This document shows, piece by piece, positions 54,524-63,700 of a stretch of DNA of 64,000 nucleotides (position 1 is its first letter; each line of letters starts with the position of its first letter). Origin of the DNA: Neobacillus nitrireducens (GTDB lineage Bacteria; Bacillota; Bacilli; Bacillales; Cytobacillaceae); contig NZ_CP133262.1 of NCBI RefSeq assembly GCF_030915405.1, positions 2,790,001 to 2,854,000 of the forward strand. The letters run 5' to 3'. Below the pieces are notes generated by a model. It made no database searches. It was not told the origin of the DNA and was given only the letters and a program-made list of their open reading frames with translations. A program made the translations under genes and the position numbers.

Positions 54524-55006
54524 ATGAAAAGAAGGCTATTCGTCTTAATCATACCCCTTCTATTGATGTTGTCAGGATGCTCTGGTGATCCAGTTCAGGA
54601 CGACTTACTTAATTATGTAAACAAAGAAATGAAGGATGTAGGAAAATTGGAGAGTACTGCCGTTTCTGCCTATGAAGGGGCCTCGGGTACAAATTATCAG
54701 GATGATCAAACAATGTACGATACGTTAATGAATGACGTTATACCGAATTACTCTGAATTTGTTAAAGAGCTAGAATCTGTAAAGATTGAAACAGATGAGG
54801 TACGAGAAATTCACGAAATATATATAGAAGGGGCAAATATTCAATTTAATGCCTTTGCAAAAATTAAACAGGCTTTAGAAAACCAGGACGCAGATTTAAT
54901 CCAAGAAGCGAACGATATGCTGGCGGATACCAGAACGCATATCCGGGATTATCAAACAAAACTAAATAAGCTTGCAAAGGAGCATGATGTAGAGATAAAA
55001 AACTAA
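54524..55006 (+). CDS. Small lipoprotein of unknown function
   Basis: A 160-residue lipoprotein with lipobox MLSGC (Cys19) and an otherwise all-helical, acidic, coiled-coil-like mature part (VNKEMKDVGKLESTAVSAYEG; IKQALENQDADLIQEANDML). ATG 54524 follows a full-length ribosome site, AGGAGGTGATA, at ideal spacing. I recognise no family with certainty. Its helical design is like small Bacillus lipoproteins that act as spacers or chaperone-like factors at the membrane. Confidence 0.8.
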   Translation: MKRRLFVLIIPLLLMLSGCSGDPVQDDLLNYVNKEMKDVGKLESTAVSAYEGASGTNYQDDQTMYDTLMNDVIPNYSEFVKELESVKIETDEVREIHEIYIEGANIQFNAFAKIKQALENQDADLIQEANDMLADTRTHIRDYQTKLNKLAKEHDVEIKN

Positions 55007-55089
55007 CAAGAAAAATACTACTAAACTAATAACGGAAACCACTGTTTTTCTAGTTTGCTGAAGCAAATGCATAAACTAACTAGCCAAAA

Positions 55090-55135
55090 AGTCAGCCCTC
55101 TTCTGTTAAAAAAACGGAAGGAGGACTGACCTTTT
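55090..55135. terminator. Bidirectional terminator between the lipoprotein and DUF418 genes
   Basis: AGTCAGCCCTCTTCTG pairs with CGGAAGGAGGACTGAC with G-U pairs and small irregularities. T runs occur on both sides of the hairpin in the respective directions. Confidence 0.75.
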
Positions 55136-55164
55136 CATATATATTTGGGACGCAACTAGCGGTG

Positions 55165-56190
55165 TTAACGACATGAATCGCTAGCTTTACCGATCGGCAT
55201 CCATTCGAAATAAGTCAGCATTCGCCATACCCATTCCAATGGGCCGTACCTAAAGTAGCGGAGCCAAATGGTACTGAAAGTCAGTTGGATGACAGAAATA
55301 GCCATACATAGAACCAGTGATTGGATATAGCTCAAATGATCGACTAAATTTAGCATCTGCCCCAAAACTAGGATGAAGATTGTTTGCGAAACATAGTTTG
55401 TTAGCGCCATTCGTCCATAGCTCTTTAGAGGTGACAGAACCTTCCGGACAATTGGAAGGTTAAGAAGCAATATTAGCAGTCCTGCATAAAAAGCAGAGAC
55501 AATGGGACCTATTGTAATTCCAAGCTGTAAGAATCGCTGTGTTTCCAAGGAATCGGCACCCGATCCATTTCCAAACACAGACGGAACATGTTGATATTGA
55601 TACACAAGCCCCGCGACACTTAATACGAACATTATGCCAGTAAAAATTACTATCCTTTTCCCATGTAGTGAAATTCGTTCAAAGAATCTATATTGCCCAG
55701 CAGCAACGCCCAACAACATTAGTGGAACAACCATGAAGATTTTTTCTGCAAAAAGGCCCAACACGACCAACATTGCCGTTCCAAACAAAAGATTTACTAG
55801 CTTATTAGCTTTGTAAAAAGGCAAAATGATCAAACCGCAAATGGCGTAAATTGTTAGGGCTTCCCCCGGGTGAAATTGTACATGCACTAACCCAAAGAGA
55901 AACAGTACAAGTAGCCGCCGCAAAAACATAACATAGCCATTTTTCCCCTTCGCATTGGCCCGTGAGATAAAAATATAGAACCCCACACCAAATAAAAAGG
56001 TAAAGATCGTATAAAAGCGACCTTCGACAAACAAATATAAAAATCTTAAATACGATGCATCCGTGGTTCCAGGAACGGGTAATTTAACCGACAATAACGA
56101 AATGATATTCACCAGAATAATGCCCAGGAGCGCAAATCCCCGCAAATAATCAAGTGTTTCAATTCGTGTGTCCAACTGATGTGTATCCAT
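55165..56190 (-). CDS. DUF418-family multi-helix membrane protein
   Basis: A 341-residue protein with about nine or ten membrane helices. It begins with RIETLDYLRGFALLGIILVNI, the DUF418/heparan-alpha-glucosaminide-acetyltransferase-like start, and ends with the DUF418 signature (LKSYGRMALTNYVSQTIF, FRYGPLEWVWRMLTY). B. subtilis relatives are YxaH and YrkO. The family may transfer acyl groups across the membrane; the function is unproven. ATG at 56190 is used with GGAGTT upstream. Confidence 0.85.
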   Translation of the reverse strand: MDTHQLDTRIETLDYLRGFALLGIILVNIISLLSVKLPVPGTTDASYLRFLYLFVEGRFYTIFTFLFGVGFYIFISRANAKGKNGYVMFLRRLLVLFLFGLVHVQFHPGEALTIYAICGLIILPFYKANKLVNLLFGTAMLVVLGLFAEKIFMVVPLMLLGVAAGQYRFFERISLHGKRIVIFTGIMFVLSVAGLVYQYQHVPSVFGNGSGADSLETQRFLQLGITIGPIVSAFYAGLLILLLNLPIVRKVLSPLKSYGRMALTNYVSQTIFILVLGQMLNLVDHLSYIQSLVLCMAISVIQLTFSTIWLRYFRYGPLEWVWRMLTYFEWMPIGKASDSCR

Positions 56191-56304
56191 CCAAATCAAC
56201 TCCACACTTAGTATAACGGTTTACGCAGATTTCACCTATATCATCAATACAAAAAGGCTGACACACTTCCTTGTTAGCCCTTTGTATCACTTTTCCAAAT
56301 TCGA

Positions 56305-56622
56305 TTATTTCTTCACAGTTAATTTTGCCAACTTACTGGTATTCCCTGCTGCATCCTTTGCATAAACATAAAATATTTGACATCACGCCGTTATCTGTAC
56401 CGTAAGTATCAATTTGGGTAAAACCCAAAAATTGCAATGTATTATTAATATTGTTATAAAACTCAATTGTTACATAGGAATCCCTGTCATCTAATTGATC
56501 CGATTGATAATTCATCTGAACGTCCATTTTATTCGCATCAATTGAAGCAACTTTTTAAAATTGAATATAATAGGAACCTTTTGAGTCTTTCAAGGTACCC
56601 GCCACTTGCCCATTATTTTTCA
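56305..56622 (-). pseudogene. Decayed C-terminal fragment of a surface protein with Ig-like domain
   Basis: The minus strand encodes NNGQVAGTLKDSKGSYYIQF, then an in-frame TAA (56557-56555), then KVASIDANKMDVQMNYQ and more. A frameshift near 56365-56385 moves the reading into FYVYAKDAAGNTSKLAKL and TVKK before a stop at 56305. VYAKDAAGNTS is a hallmark of bacterial Ig-like domains in secreted proteins. The 5' part is missing and abuts the histidine phosphatase stop. This is a remnant, not a functional gene. Confidence 0.8.
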
Positions 56623-57161
56623 GTGGATAGTCTCTCAAAAGTAAATTCCTTATTCGTTAACTTCAAGAGATACACGTCAGGATTGCTAAGCTGTCTCCAT
56701 TCCTCATAGCCAAAGTCAGGTAGGTAATTTTTAATTAATAAGGACATTAAATTCCCATGAGTAACGATGAGATTATTTTCTGAATCACTTTTAAAAATCT
56801 CCTCGACAACACCAACAATGCGGTCCATTGCTTCCCGACTGGACTCCCCTCGGTCGAACCTTAAGTCCAAGTCATCAAATGTAGCTTTTAGTTTTTCAAG
56901 CCAATCAGGTAACATTTTCGCACTTAATATCCTCTCAGCTAACCTTTCGTCAACCTCAATATTTACTTTTGCACGTTTGGCAACCCGCTCAATCGATTGG
57001 ATAGCCCGTAGAAATGGACTTGAAATGATTCGGTTAATCTTTACATCTACAAAAAATCCGGCTAAATCAACTGCTTGCTGGATACCATTTTCGGTAAGTG
57101 GAGCCTCTTTTGGCTGCCCTTCTGCCTCACAATGCCTTATCACATAAATCTTTTTCTCCAA
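56613..57161 (-). CDS. Histidine phosphatase (phosphoglycerate mutase-like) family protein
   Basis: A 182-residue enzyme with the catalytic motif YVIRHCEAEGQ (RHC instead of the usual RHG) near residue 8, the arginine region IISSPFLRAIQSIE, Glu in DERLAERI and the second catalytic histidine in LIVTHGNLMSLLI. The family removes phosphate from small metabolites; the substrate is not predictable here. TTG at 57161 with GGGGATGATGGC upstream is favoured; the frame is open to 57206. Confidence 0.85.
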   Translation of the reverse strand: MEKKIYVIRHCEAEGQPKEAPLTENGIQQAVDLAGFFVDVKINRIISSPFLRAIQSIERVAKRAKVNIEVDERLAERILSAKMLPDWLEKLKATFDDLDLRFDRGESSREAMDRIVGVVEEIFKSDSENNLIVTHGNLMSLLIKNYLPDFGYEEWRQLSNPDVYLLKLTNKEFTFERLSTEK

Positions 57162-57260
57162 GCCATCATCCCCATAAAATAAGTAGGAAACTGTCATTAA
57201 ATTCAATATCTTTTATTGATATCCTTCTCCAAAAACATTTTTAATCCATGCATCCGTTGA

Positions 57261-57653
57261 TTACCGCCCTCTATTTTGAGAAAAAGTATAAGCTTCACTA
57301 AGCCACTGATATACATCCTTATTCAAATCAGCTTCCATTTTAATAATCACATGGTGAATCCAGCGGCCAGGGTATGGCTCAACCGCTTCAACAATTTTTT
57401 CATCTTCAATATACCGGTCAACCACAAAGGTCAGGGCAAGGCAATCCTCAGGACGTGTACTTGACCAGGGCTGAGGCATCCATATCCAGGCAAATTTTGT
57501 TTTTGTTCCAATTGAGATAACGGATTTCTTCACTTCAATGGTTACTGGACCGATTGAATTGATCGTCTCTTCAACAGCTTGGAACAACGAAATGTGTTTT
57601 TCTTGGCCGGTAAAAAAACGTTCTACATCTTTTCGATAAGATGAATTCACCAT
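57261..57653 (-). CDS. DUF5655-like protein
   Basis: A 130-residue soluble protein. The segment VEETINSIGPVTIEVKKSVISIG and the C-terminal KMEADLNKDVYQWLSEAY, with aromatic residues and a conserved RWIHHVIIK between, match the DUF5655 pattern (also found in proteins of unknown enzymatic role). GAGGTGGGATAA lies before the ATG. It is adjacent to the phosphatase gene but separated by about 100 bp, so it may have its own promoter. No function is known. Confidence 0.7.
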   Translation of the reverse strand: MVNSSYRKDVERFFTGQEKHISLFQAVEETINSIGPVTIEVKKSVISIGTKTKFAWIWMPQPWSSTRPEDCLALTFVVDRYIEDEKIVEAVEPYPGRWIHHVIIKMEADLNKDVYQWLSEAYTFSQNRGR

Positions 57654-57867
57654 TTATCCCACCTCGTTTTATATACTAGTGACAACGACAATCCAATTAG
57701 CTCTTCTCTCTTTAGTATAAAACCATAAATTGGATATAGAAAGTTAAATCGTTGTCCAACGATGATTACAACATCTGCACAGTGGACCCATACCAAACAC
57801 TTTCCTTTTTCATACCTTAATAAATAAATGCAACTGAGATGTTTGAAAAATGGAGGTAAATAGAGCT

Positions 57868-58233
57868 ATGTTGGAGGTAAGGCAATCTCAATACGGGAGA
57901 GGAATTTTTGCCACTCAGGATATAAAGAAAGATGAACTTCTGGAGGTTTCACCTGTCATCATTTTTCCAAAAGAAGAGTTTAAGTATTTGGAAAAAACAA
58001 CCTTGATCGACTATGTATTCTGGTGGGGAAAGGATTTCGATGAATGCGCGTTAGCCTTAGGAATTGGGTCCCTATTTAATCATTCCCGCACACCAAATGC
58101 CATCTTTAAAAGAAAATTAAAAAAGAGAACCATTAACTTTTATGCCTATTCCGACATAGAAGCCGGCGAGGAAATACGGATTAATTACAATGGTGACCCT
58201 GATGACAAAACGCGATTATGGTTTGAGGAATAA
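57868..58233 (+). CDS. Small SET-domain protein (putative protein lysine methyltransferase)
   Basis: A 121-residue stand-alone SET domain. The N-terminal GRGIFATQDIKKDELL, the pseudoknot motif GIGSLFNHSRTPNA (NHS at 71-73) and EEIRINYNGD (about 101-110) are the SAM- and lysine-channel-forming blocks. It lacks pre- and post-SET zinc sites. Such minimal forms occur sporadically in bacteria; their targets are unknown. ATG at 57868 has GGAGGT upstream; the frame is open to ATG 57850. A terminator follows, so it is a single-gene unit. Confidence 0.88.
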   Translation: MLEVRQSQYGRGIFATQDIKKDELLEVSPVIIFPKEEFKYLEKTTLIDYVFWWGKDFDECALALGIGSLFNHSRTPNAIFKRKLKKRTINFYAYSDIEAGEEIRINYNGDPDDKTRLWFEE

Positions 58234-58246
58234 ATTAAAATATACT

Positions 58247-58292
58247 AAAAGAGTTCATATCCTCTTAGAAATAGGAAATGGACTCTTTTTTT
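58247..58292 (+). terminator. Intrinsic terminator after the SET-domain gene
   Basis: AAAAGAGTTCATATCC pairs with GGAAATGGACTCTTTT with small irregularities and is followed by seven T residues. Confidence 0.85.
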
Positions 58293-58313
58293 AGACTATA
58301 TCTCCCCTTTAGA

Positions 58314-58342
58314 TTGACATTTATTTTGATGTATATTATTCT
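58314..58342 (+). promoter_or_regulatory. SigA promoter of the cystine importer operon
   Basis: TTGACA (58314-58319), a 17-bp spacer and TATTCT (58337-58342) lie about 50 bp before the first gene. No riboswitch or T-box is visible in the short leader. Confidence 0.75.
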
Positions 58343-58393
58343 AGTAAAGTCATTTTATATAAAACCTATCAAAATACTAGGAGATGTCCAAAT

Positions 58394-59194
58394 ATGAAGA
58401 AATTCGCAGTTGTTTTTCTAGCTCTCCTTCTTACTGCCGCTTTAGGTGCTTGCAGCAGTAAAGAGGAAAAGGTAAGTTCTGCTAAGGCTACAAGCCTATA
58501 TGATCAAATCAAAGAAAAAGGTGAAATTACCATCGGTACAGAAGGTACATACGCTCCTTTTACTTATCATGATGATTCTCAAAAACTAACAGGTTTCGAT
58601 ATTGAAATTGCTAAAGAAGTATTTAAACGATTAGATATTAAGCCCGTTTTCGTTGAAACAAAATGGGATGGCATGATCGCAGGTCTTGATGCGAAGCGTT
58701 ATGACATGGTAGCAAACGAAGTTGCTGTTCGTCCAGACCGTTTAGAGAAATATGATATGTCTGAACCGTATATCGTCTCAAAAGCTGTTCTTGTTGTTCA
58801 TGAGAACAATAACGATATTAAAACTCTTGATGACTTAAAAGGTAAAAAAGTAGGACAATCATTAGATAGTAATTACCGCAAAATTGCTGAAGAACATGGA
58901 GCAACTAATACAGTTGTAGAAGGATTTAATCAATCGATCGACCTTATCACTTCAAAACGTATTGACGCAACAATTAATGATAGCCTTTCATACCTAGATT
59001 TAAAGAAACAACGTCCAGACCTTCCGATTAAAAAGGTTTATGAAGAAGCAGACGCAACAAGTAATGCATTCCTCTTCCGTAAAGGAAATAAAGAGCTAGT
59101 AGATGCAATTAATGGTGCACTTGCAGAAATGAAAAAAGATGGTACGTACCTAACAATCTCTAAAAAATGGTTTAATGCGGACGTATCTAAGTAA
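58394..59194 (+). CDS. tcyA: Amino-acid-binding lipoprotein, cystine importer TcyA type
   Basis: A 266-residue SBP_bac_3 lipoprotein with lipobox LGAC (Cys20). GTEGTYAPFTYHDDSQKLTGFDIEIAKEV and DLKGKKVGQSLDSNY are the family hallmarks. Synteny with a TcyB- and TcyC-like pair supports L-cystine as the likely substrate, though glutamine or other polar amino acids cannot be excluded. ATG at 58394 follows AGGAGATG. It is first in a three-gene operon. Confidence 0.88.
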   Translation: MKKFAVVFLALLLTAALGACSSKEEKVSSAKATSLYDQIKEKGEITIGTEGTYAPFTYHDDSQKLTGFDIEIAKEVFKRLDIKPVFVETKWDGMIAGLDAKRYDMVANEVAVRPDRLEKYDMSEPYIVSKAVLVVHENNNDIKTLDDLKGKKVGQSLDSNYRKIAEEHGATNTVVEGFNQSIDLITSKRIDATINDSLSYLDLKKQRPDLPIKKVYEEADATSNAFLFRKGNKELVDAINGALAEMKKDGTYLTISKKWFNADVSK

Positions 59195-59208
59195 AGGAAT
59201 GGAACAAA

Positions 59209-59895
59209 ATGGTTGCAGATCAAGAACGCATAGATCGAATTATAGGAATCCTTAGTGATTCCTTTTTTCCTATATTAAAAGCCGGAATGGAGTTTACAAT
59301 TCCATTAACACTAATCACCTTTGTTTTAGGGTTAATCTTAGCCTTCTTTATCGCACTGGCACGTCTATCCAACATGAAAGTTATAAACGCCGTTGCCAAA
59401 TTTTATGTTTGGATCTTCCGCGGCACTCCCTTACTCGTACAAATCTTTATTCTATTTTACGGATTACCAAGTATGGGAATAACACTAGATCCATTTCCGG
59501 CTGCTGTCATTGCTTTTACATTAAACAAAGGTGCTTACAGTTCGGAAATTATCAGGGCAGCGATACTTTCAATTCCTAAGGGGCAGTGGGAAGCTGCATT
59601 TTCAATTGGCATGTCCAAATCACAGGCGATGAGACGAATTATCATTCCTCAATCCATTCGTGTGTCTTTACCACCACTAGGAAACTCTTTTATTAGTCTA
59701 GTAAAAGATACTTCCTTGGCAGCAACAATTACGGTTACTGAACTCTTCCAAAAAGGTCAACAAATCGCTGCTGCTACCTATGAGCCATTGTGGATTTACA
59801 TTGAAGTCGCCTTTATCTATTTAATCTTCAGTACTGTACTTTCTTATTTCCAGACAAAAATGGAGATTCGATTTGAGCGAAGCGTAGCTAAATAA
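59209..59895 (+). CDS. tcyB: Amino acid ABC importer permease, TcyB type
   Basis: A 228-residue HisM/GlnP-type permease with five membrane helices. It contains the polar amino acid permease signature [18 protein letters not shown] and the ATPase-contacting EAA loop [25 protein letters not shown]. It begins 14 nt after tcyA. It forms a homodimeric channel with TcyC. Confidence 0.9.
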   Translation: MVADQERIDRIIGILSDSFFPILKAGMEFTIPLTLITFVLGLILAFFIALARLSNMKVINAVAKFYVWIFRGTPLLVQIFILFYGLPSMGITLDPFPAAVIAFTLNKGAYSSEIIRAAILSIPKGQWEAAFSIGMSKSQAMRRIIIPQSIRVSLPPLGNSFISLVKDTSLAATITVTELFQKGQQIAAATYEPLWIYIEVAFIYLIFSTVLSYFQTKMEIRFERSVAK

Positions 59896-59908
59896 TGGAG
59901 ATGATACA

Positions 59909-60655
59909 ATGATTCACATCAATAATTTGCATAAACGATTTGATCAGCTTGAAGTATTAAAAGGAATTGACCTGACCATTCCCAAAGGAAAGACAGCCGT
60001 AATTATCGGTCCATCCGGTTCAGGAAAGACAACACTCCTTCGTTGTCTTAACCTACTAGAATTACCAAACCAAGGCTCAATCGAACTTGGAAATCAAACC
60101 ATCAATTTTGACCAAAATAATAAATTGAGGTCAAAAGAACTTGTTTCTTTTCGAAAAAATACGGGCATGGTCTTTCAAAATTACAACCTATTTCCACATT
60201 TGACTGCACTTGAAAATGTAATGGAAGGACAGACAACTGTTCTTAAACGGTCAAAAGCAGAAGCAGAACATAAAGCAAGAACCCTTCTAGATAAAGTTGG
60301 TTTGAAAGAGCGGGCCGAGATGTATCCTCATCAACTATCCGGAGGACAACAACAACGTGTTGGGATTGCCCGAGCTATGGCAATCGATCCAAAAGTACTA
60401 CTTTTTGATGAACCTACTTCTGCCTTAGACCCAGAGTTAGTTGGGGAAGTTCTAAAGGTCATGAAGGATTTATCTAAAGAGAACATGACGATGGTCATTG
60501 TTACCCACGAAATGAACTTTGCCAAAGATGTTGCTGACCAAGTCCTCTTCATGGACCAAGGAGTTATCGTGGAAAAAGGTACCCCGGAAGAGGTATTCGA
60601 GAACACCAAAAATCCACGGACCTTACAGTTTTTAAATAAGGTGGCTGCGAGATAA
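59909..60655 (+). CDS. tcyC: Amino acid ABC importer ATPase, TcyC type
   Basis: A 248-residue ATPase with Walker [10 protein letters not shown], signature [16 protein letters not shown] and Walker [21 protein letters not shown]. The segments FQNYNLFPH and [20 protein letters not shown] are close to B. subtilis TcyC, more than to GlnQ. It follows tcyB by 13 nt and ends the operon at a strong terminator. Confidence 0.92.
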   Translation: MIHINNLHKRFDQLEVLKGIDLTIPKGKTAVIIGPSGSGKTTLLRCLNLLELPNQGSIELGNQTINFDQNNKLRSKELVSFRKNTGMVFQNYNLFPHLTALENVMEGQTTVLKRSKAEAEHKARTLLDKVGLKERAEMYPHQLSGGQQQRVGIARAMAIDPKVLLFDEPTSALDPELVGEVLKVMKDLSKENMTMVIVTHEMNFAKDVADQVLFMDQGVIVEKGTPEEVFENTKNPRTLQFLNKVAAR

Positions 60656-60666
60656 TAATTTACACC

Positions 60667-60705
60667 AAAAGCTCTTCCTAATCATATTTAGGAAGAGCTT
60701 TTTTA
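60667..60705. terminator. Bidirectional terminator between tcyC and the SNF2 gene
   Basis: A perfect 15-bp stem, AAAAGCTCTTCCTAA with TTAGGAAGAGCTTTT, has a six-base loop; there is a T run on the plus side and a short one on the minus side. It serves tcyC and the converging helicase gene. Confidence 0.92.
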
Positions 60706-60733
60706 TTTACATATAATACTCAGAGACAGCTGC

Positions 60734-63700
60734 CTAAATATTCAATATTTCCCTAATCTCTTGTTCCGTTATTCTTGGAGTTATCTGGTCTCCCGGTTGC
60801 ACGATGGTTTCGATGAGTTCTTTTTTGTTTTGTTGGAGCTCATATATTTTTTCTTCGATCGTTCCCTGTGTGATTAATCTGATGACTTGAACAACCTTTT
60901 TTTGGCCAATTCGGTGGGCCCTTCCCGCTGCTTGCTCCTCAACAGCCGGATTCCACCAAAGATCATACAAGATCACCGTATCCGCTCCTGTTAAATTGAG
61001 TCCTGTATTTCCTGCTTTTAAAGAAATGAGGAATATATCAGCCCCTCCTTGATTAAACTGATCAACCATTCTGATCCGCTCCTTAGGTGCTGTTTGACCG
61101 TCCAAATAGAAGAAGTTTAAACCAGAACTCGATAACTGTTCACGTATAATCGCAAGCATACTTGTAAATTGTGAAAAGATTAGCAGGCGCCTACCGTTCT
61201 CTATGGCGTTACTGACAATCTCCTTTAGTTGTTGGAGCTTACCTGAATCCCCTTGATAATTTTCCAAAAACAAGGAAGGATGGCAGCATAATTGACGGAG
61301 TCTTGTCAAACCAGCCAAGATCTTCATACGGCTTTTTTGGAATCCTTCCCCTTGAAGCGATTCTTTTGTTTCCTTTTGGATTCTTTCAAGATAAGCCAAG
61401 TATAGCTCTTTTTGTTGCTTTGTCAGCTCAGAATAGTTGACCGTCTCAATTTTGTCCGGTAATTCTTTTAATACATCCTTCTTAACTCTTCGCAATAAAA
61501 ACGGGCGAACCATTTTTGCTACCTTAGCTGGGTCAAGCTGGCGAAATGCCTTCTGATTCGGAAAGAAATCTGGCATAATCGTTTGAAAAATGGACCAAAG
61601 CTCATCAATCGAATTTTCAATCGGTGTCCCGCTAAGTGCAAAACATGTTTCTGCATGAATATCCCTTACCGCCTTCGCTGTTTTGGTTGCATAATTTTTA
61701 ATCGATTGTGCTTCATCTAAGATTAACGTACTAAATTCATGCTGTGCATAAGAATCAATATCCTGCCTTAAGGTTGGATAAGTTGTTATCCAAACATCAG
61801 GCAACAAATCACTTTGCAGCCGTTCCATTCGCTCTTGTGGTGTTCCAATTAACACATCAATTGTTAATGATGGGGCGAATCTCTGAAATTCATTTTTCCA
61901 GTTATAGACGAGTGATGCTGGTGCTACAATCAACGCTGGTTTCGCATTTTTGTTCCCATTTCTTTCTGATAAAATAAAGGCAATACTTTGCACGGTCTTC
62001 CCAAGCCCCATATCGTCTGCAAGAATGCCGCCCAGACGGTAGTAGCTAAGCGTTTTAAACCATTGGAAGCCATAGTTCTGATAATCTCTCAATTTAGCCT
62101 GCAGCAAATCTGGCAACTCAAATTCCAACTCTTCAGGGTTTTTCAAACGGTTTAATAATCGACGAAATTGCTTTCCGAATTTGGCTTTGCCGCCGTTTTC
62201 CTTATCAACCAATTCATCCAGCTGCATTCCTCTGTATATGGGAAGTTGAATCGTGTCTTTTTCCCATTGTGATGGTTTAATCTTTACCTCTTGAAGCATG
62301 TTTTGAATCGTTTGAAATTCTTCTGATTCCAATGAGACAAACGCACCGCTTGGCAGTCGATAATATTTTTTCTTCTCCACAACAGATTGTAGAATATTTC
62401 TAATTTCCTTCTGCTCAATCCCTTCCATATCAAAGCTCACTTCCAGCCAATTACCTGAGGAATCGACATCGATAGTGGTAACGGGTGCATGCTTGTCCGG
62501 TAATACAAATGACCTGACGGCACTTGTTAAGAAAATTTCCGTTTTGTCTTCAAGCTGCGGTAAAATTTCAAATAAGAACTCGAATATCTCATCTTCCCCT
62601 TTAACATAAACGAGTTTTTCATTGAATCTTAGAGAAGTAGATTGAAACACTTCCATGATTGCCTGTTCCTTTTCTGCATCCCTCATTAAAATAGGACCGC
62701 TCTTTTCAGGAGTCGTTTGTTCAAACGGATTTATATTATTCTCACCGTAATAGAATTCCAGTGAGGTCTGGAGGAAATCGTCGATTCGGTCAACATAAAT
62801 CCTTGCCTCTAGGGGGAATTTTGCGATTTTGCTTGAGACATTTTCCGTAATCTCCAATTGACCAATCTTGTCAATTATCGGAACCACCTGGGAGATGAAT
62901 GGTTCAATTTGATCATTAGCAATTGGCAGGACAGGATTGTTTGACTGGTCCACCAGTTTTTTTAATTCCTTGATGAGCAGCTGCTGCTCAACCGAAATCT
63001 TATAAAAGCGATGATCTACGATGATATATCCATATAAATCTAAGTAGTCGAAAGTTGCTAGTGATGTCAAATCTAATTGAAACCCATCTGCTTTTCCTTT
63101 ATCTAATTGAATCGTAAAAGGCAATTCCGATTGATCGATTTCAATCTGATTAAAAGATTTTCTATCAAGTTCAAAGTGAACCTCTCCGTTTTCAAGCTTT
63201 CGAAGGAGTTCATCCGCAATCATCGGGGGAATAGTAAGCGCCCGTTCATCTAACGAACCATAGGTTCTACTATAAGGAGATTGGAATTCCTGGTAGATCT
63301 CCTCATACTTAATTGCCTCCTGTAAAAGGTTAATAATCTCCAGATCATTCGGAGTAAACTCGTGTTCTATCGGATCATAGGTAAAGCTTTTTGTAAACGG
63401 GTACTGCACTTGTATATTTATAGCCTTAAGAAAGTCCTTAATATGCTTTACAATATAGGCTCTCTTTTGGCCTACCTTCATTTCTAAGATTAGAAATTGT
63501 TTTGTTGCGTAGTACGGCCTATATACTTTCATTATCCATTCTACAAGTAAAGGCTCCTTGATTCTCTCTATCTTCTGTTCCTTACTACCTTGTACTATGC
63601 TAGAGAAGTTTTGAATAAATTGATTAGTCAGCTGCTTGACATAAGCTGCTTGTCTTTCTTCCCTTTTCCTTTCTAGTTCCAATTGTTGATTTTGAAATTC

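Noticed and set aside
58343-58393. Riboswitch or T-box before the cystine importer
   Set aside because: The leader is only about 50 bases and shows no conserved box or terminator.
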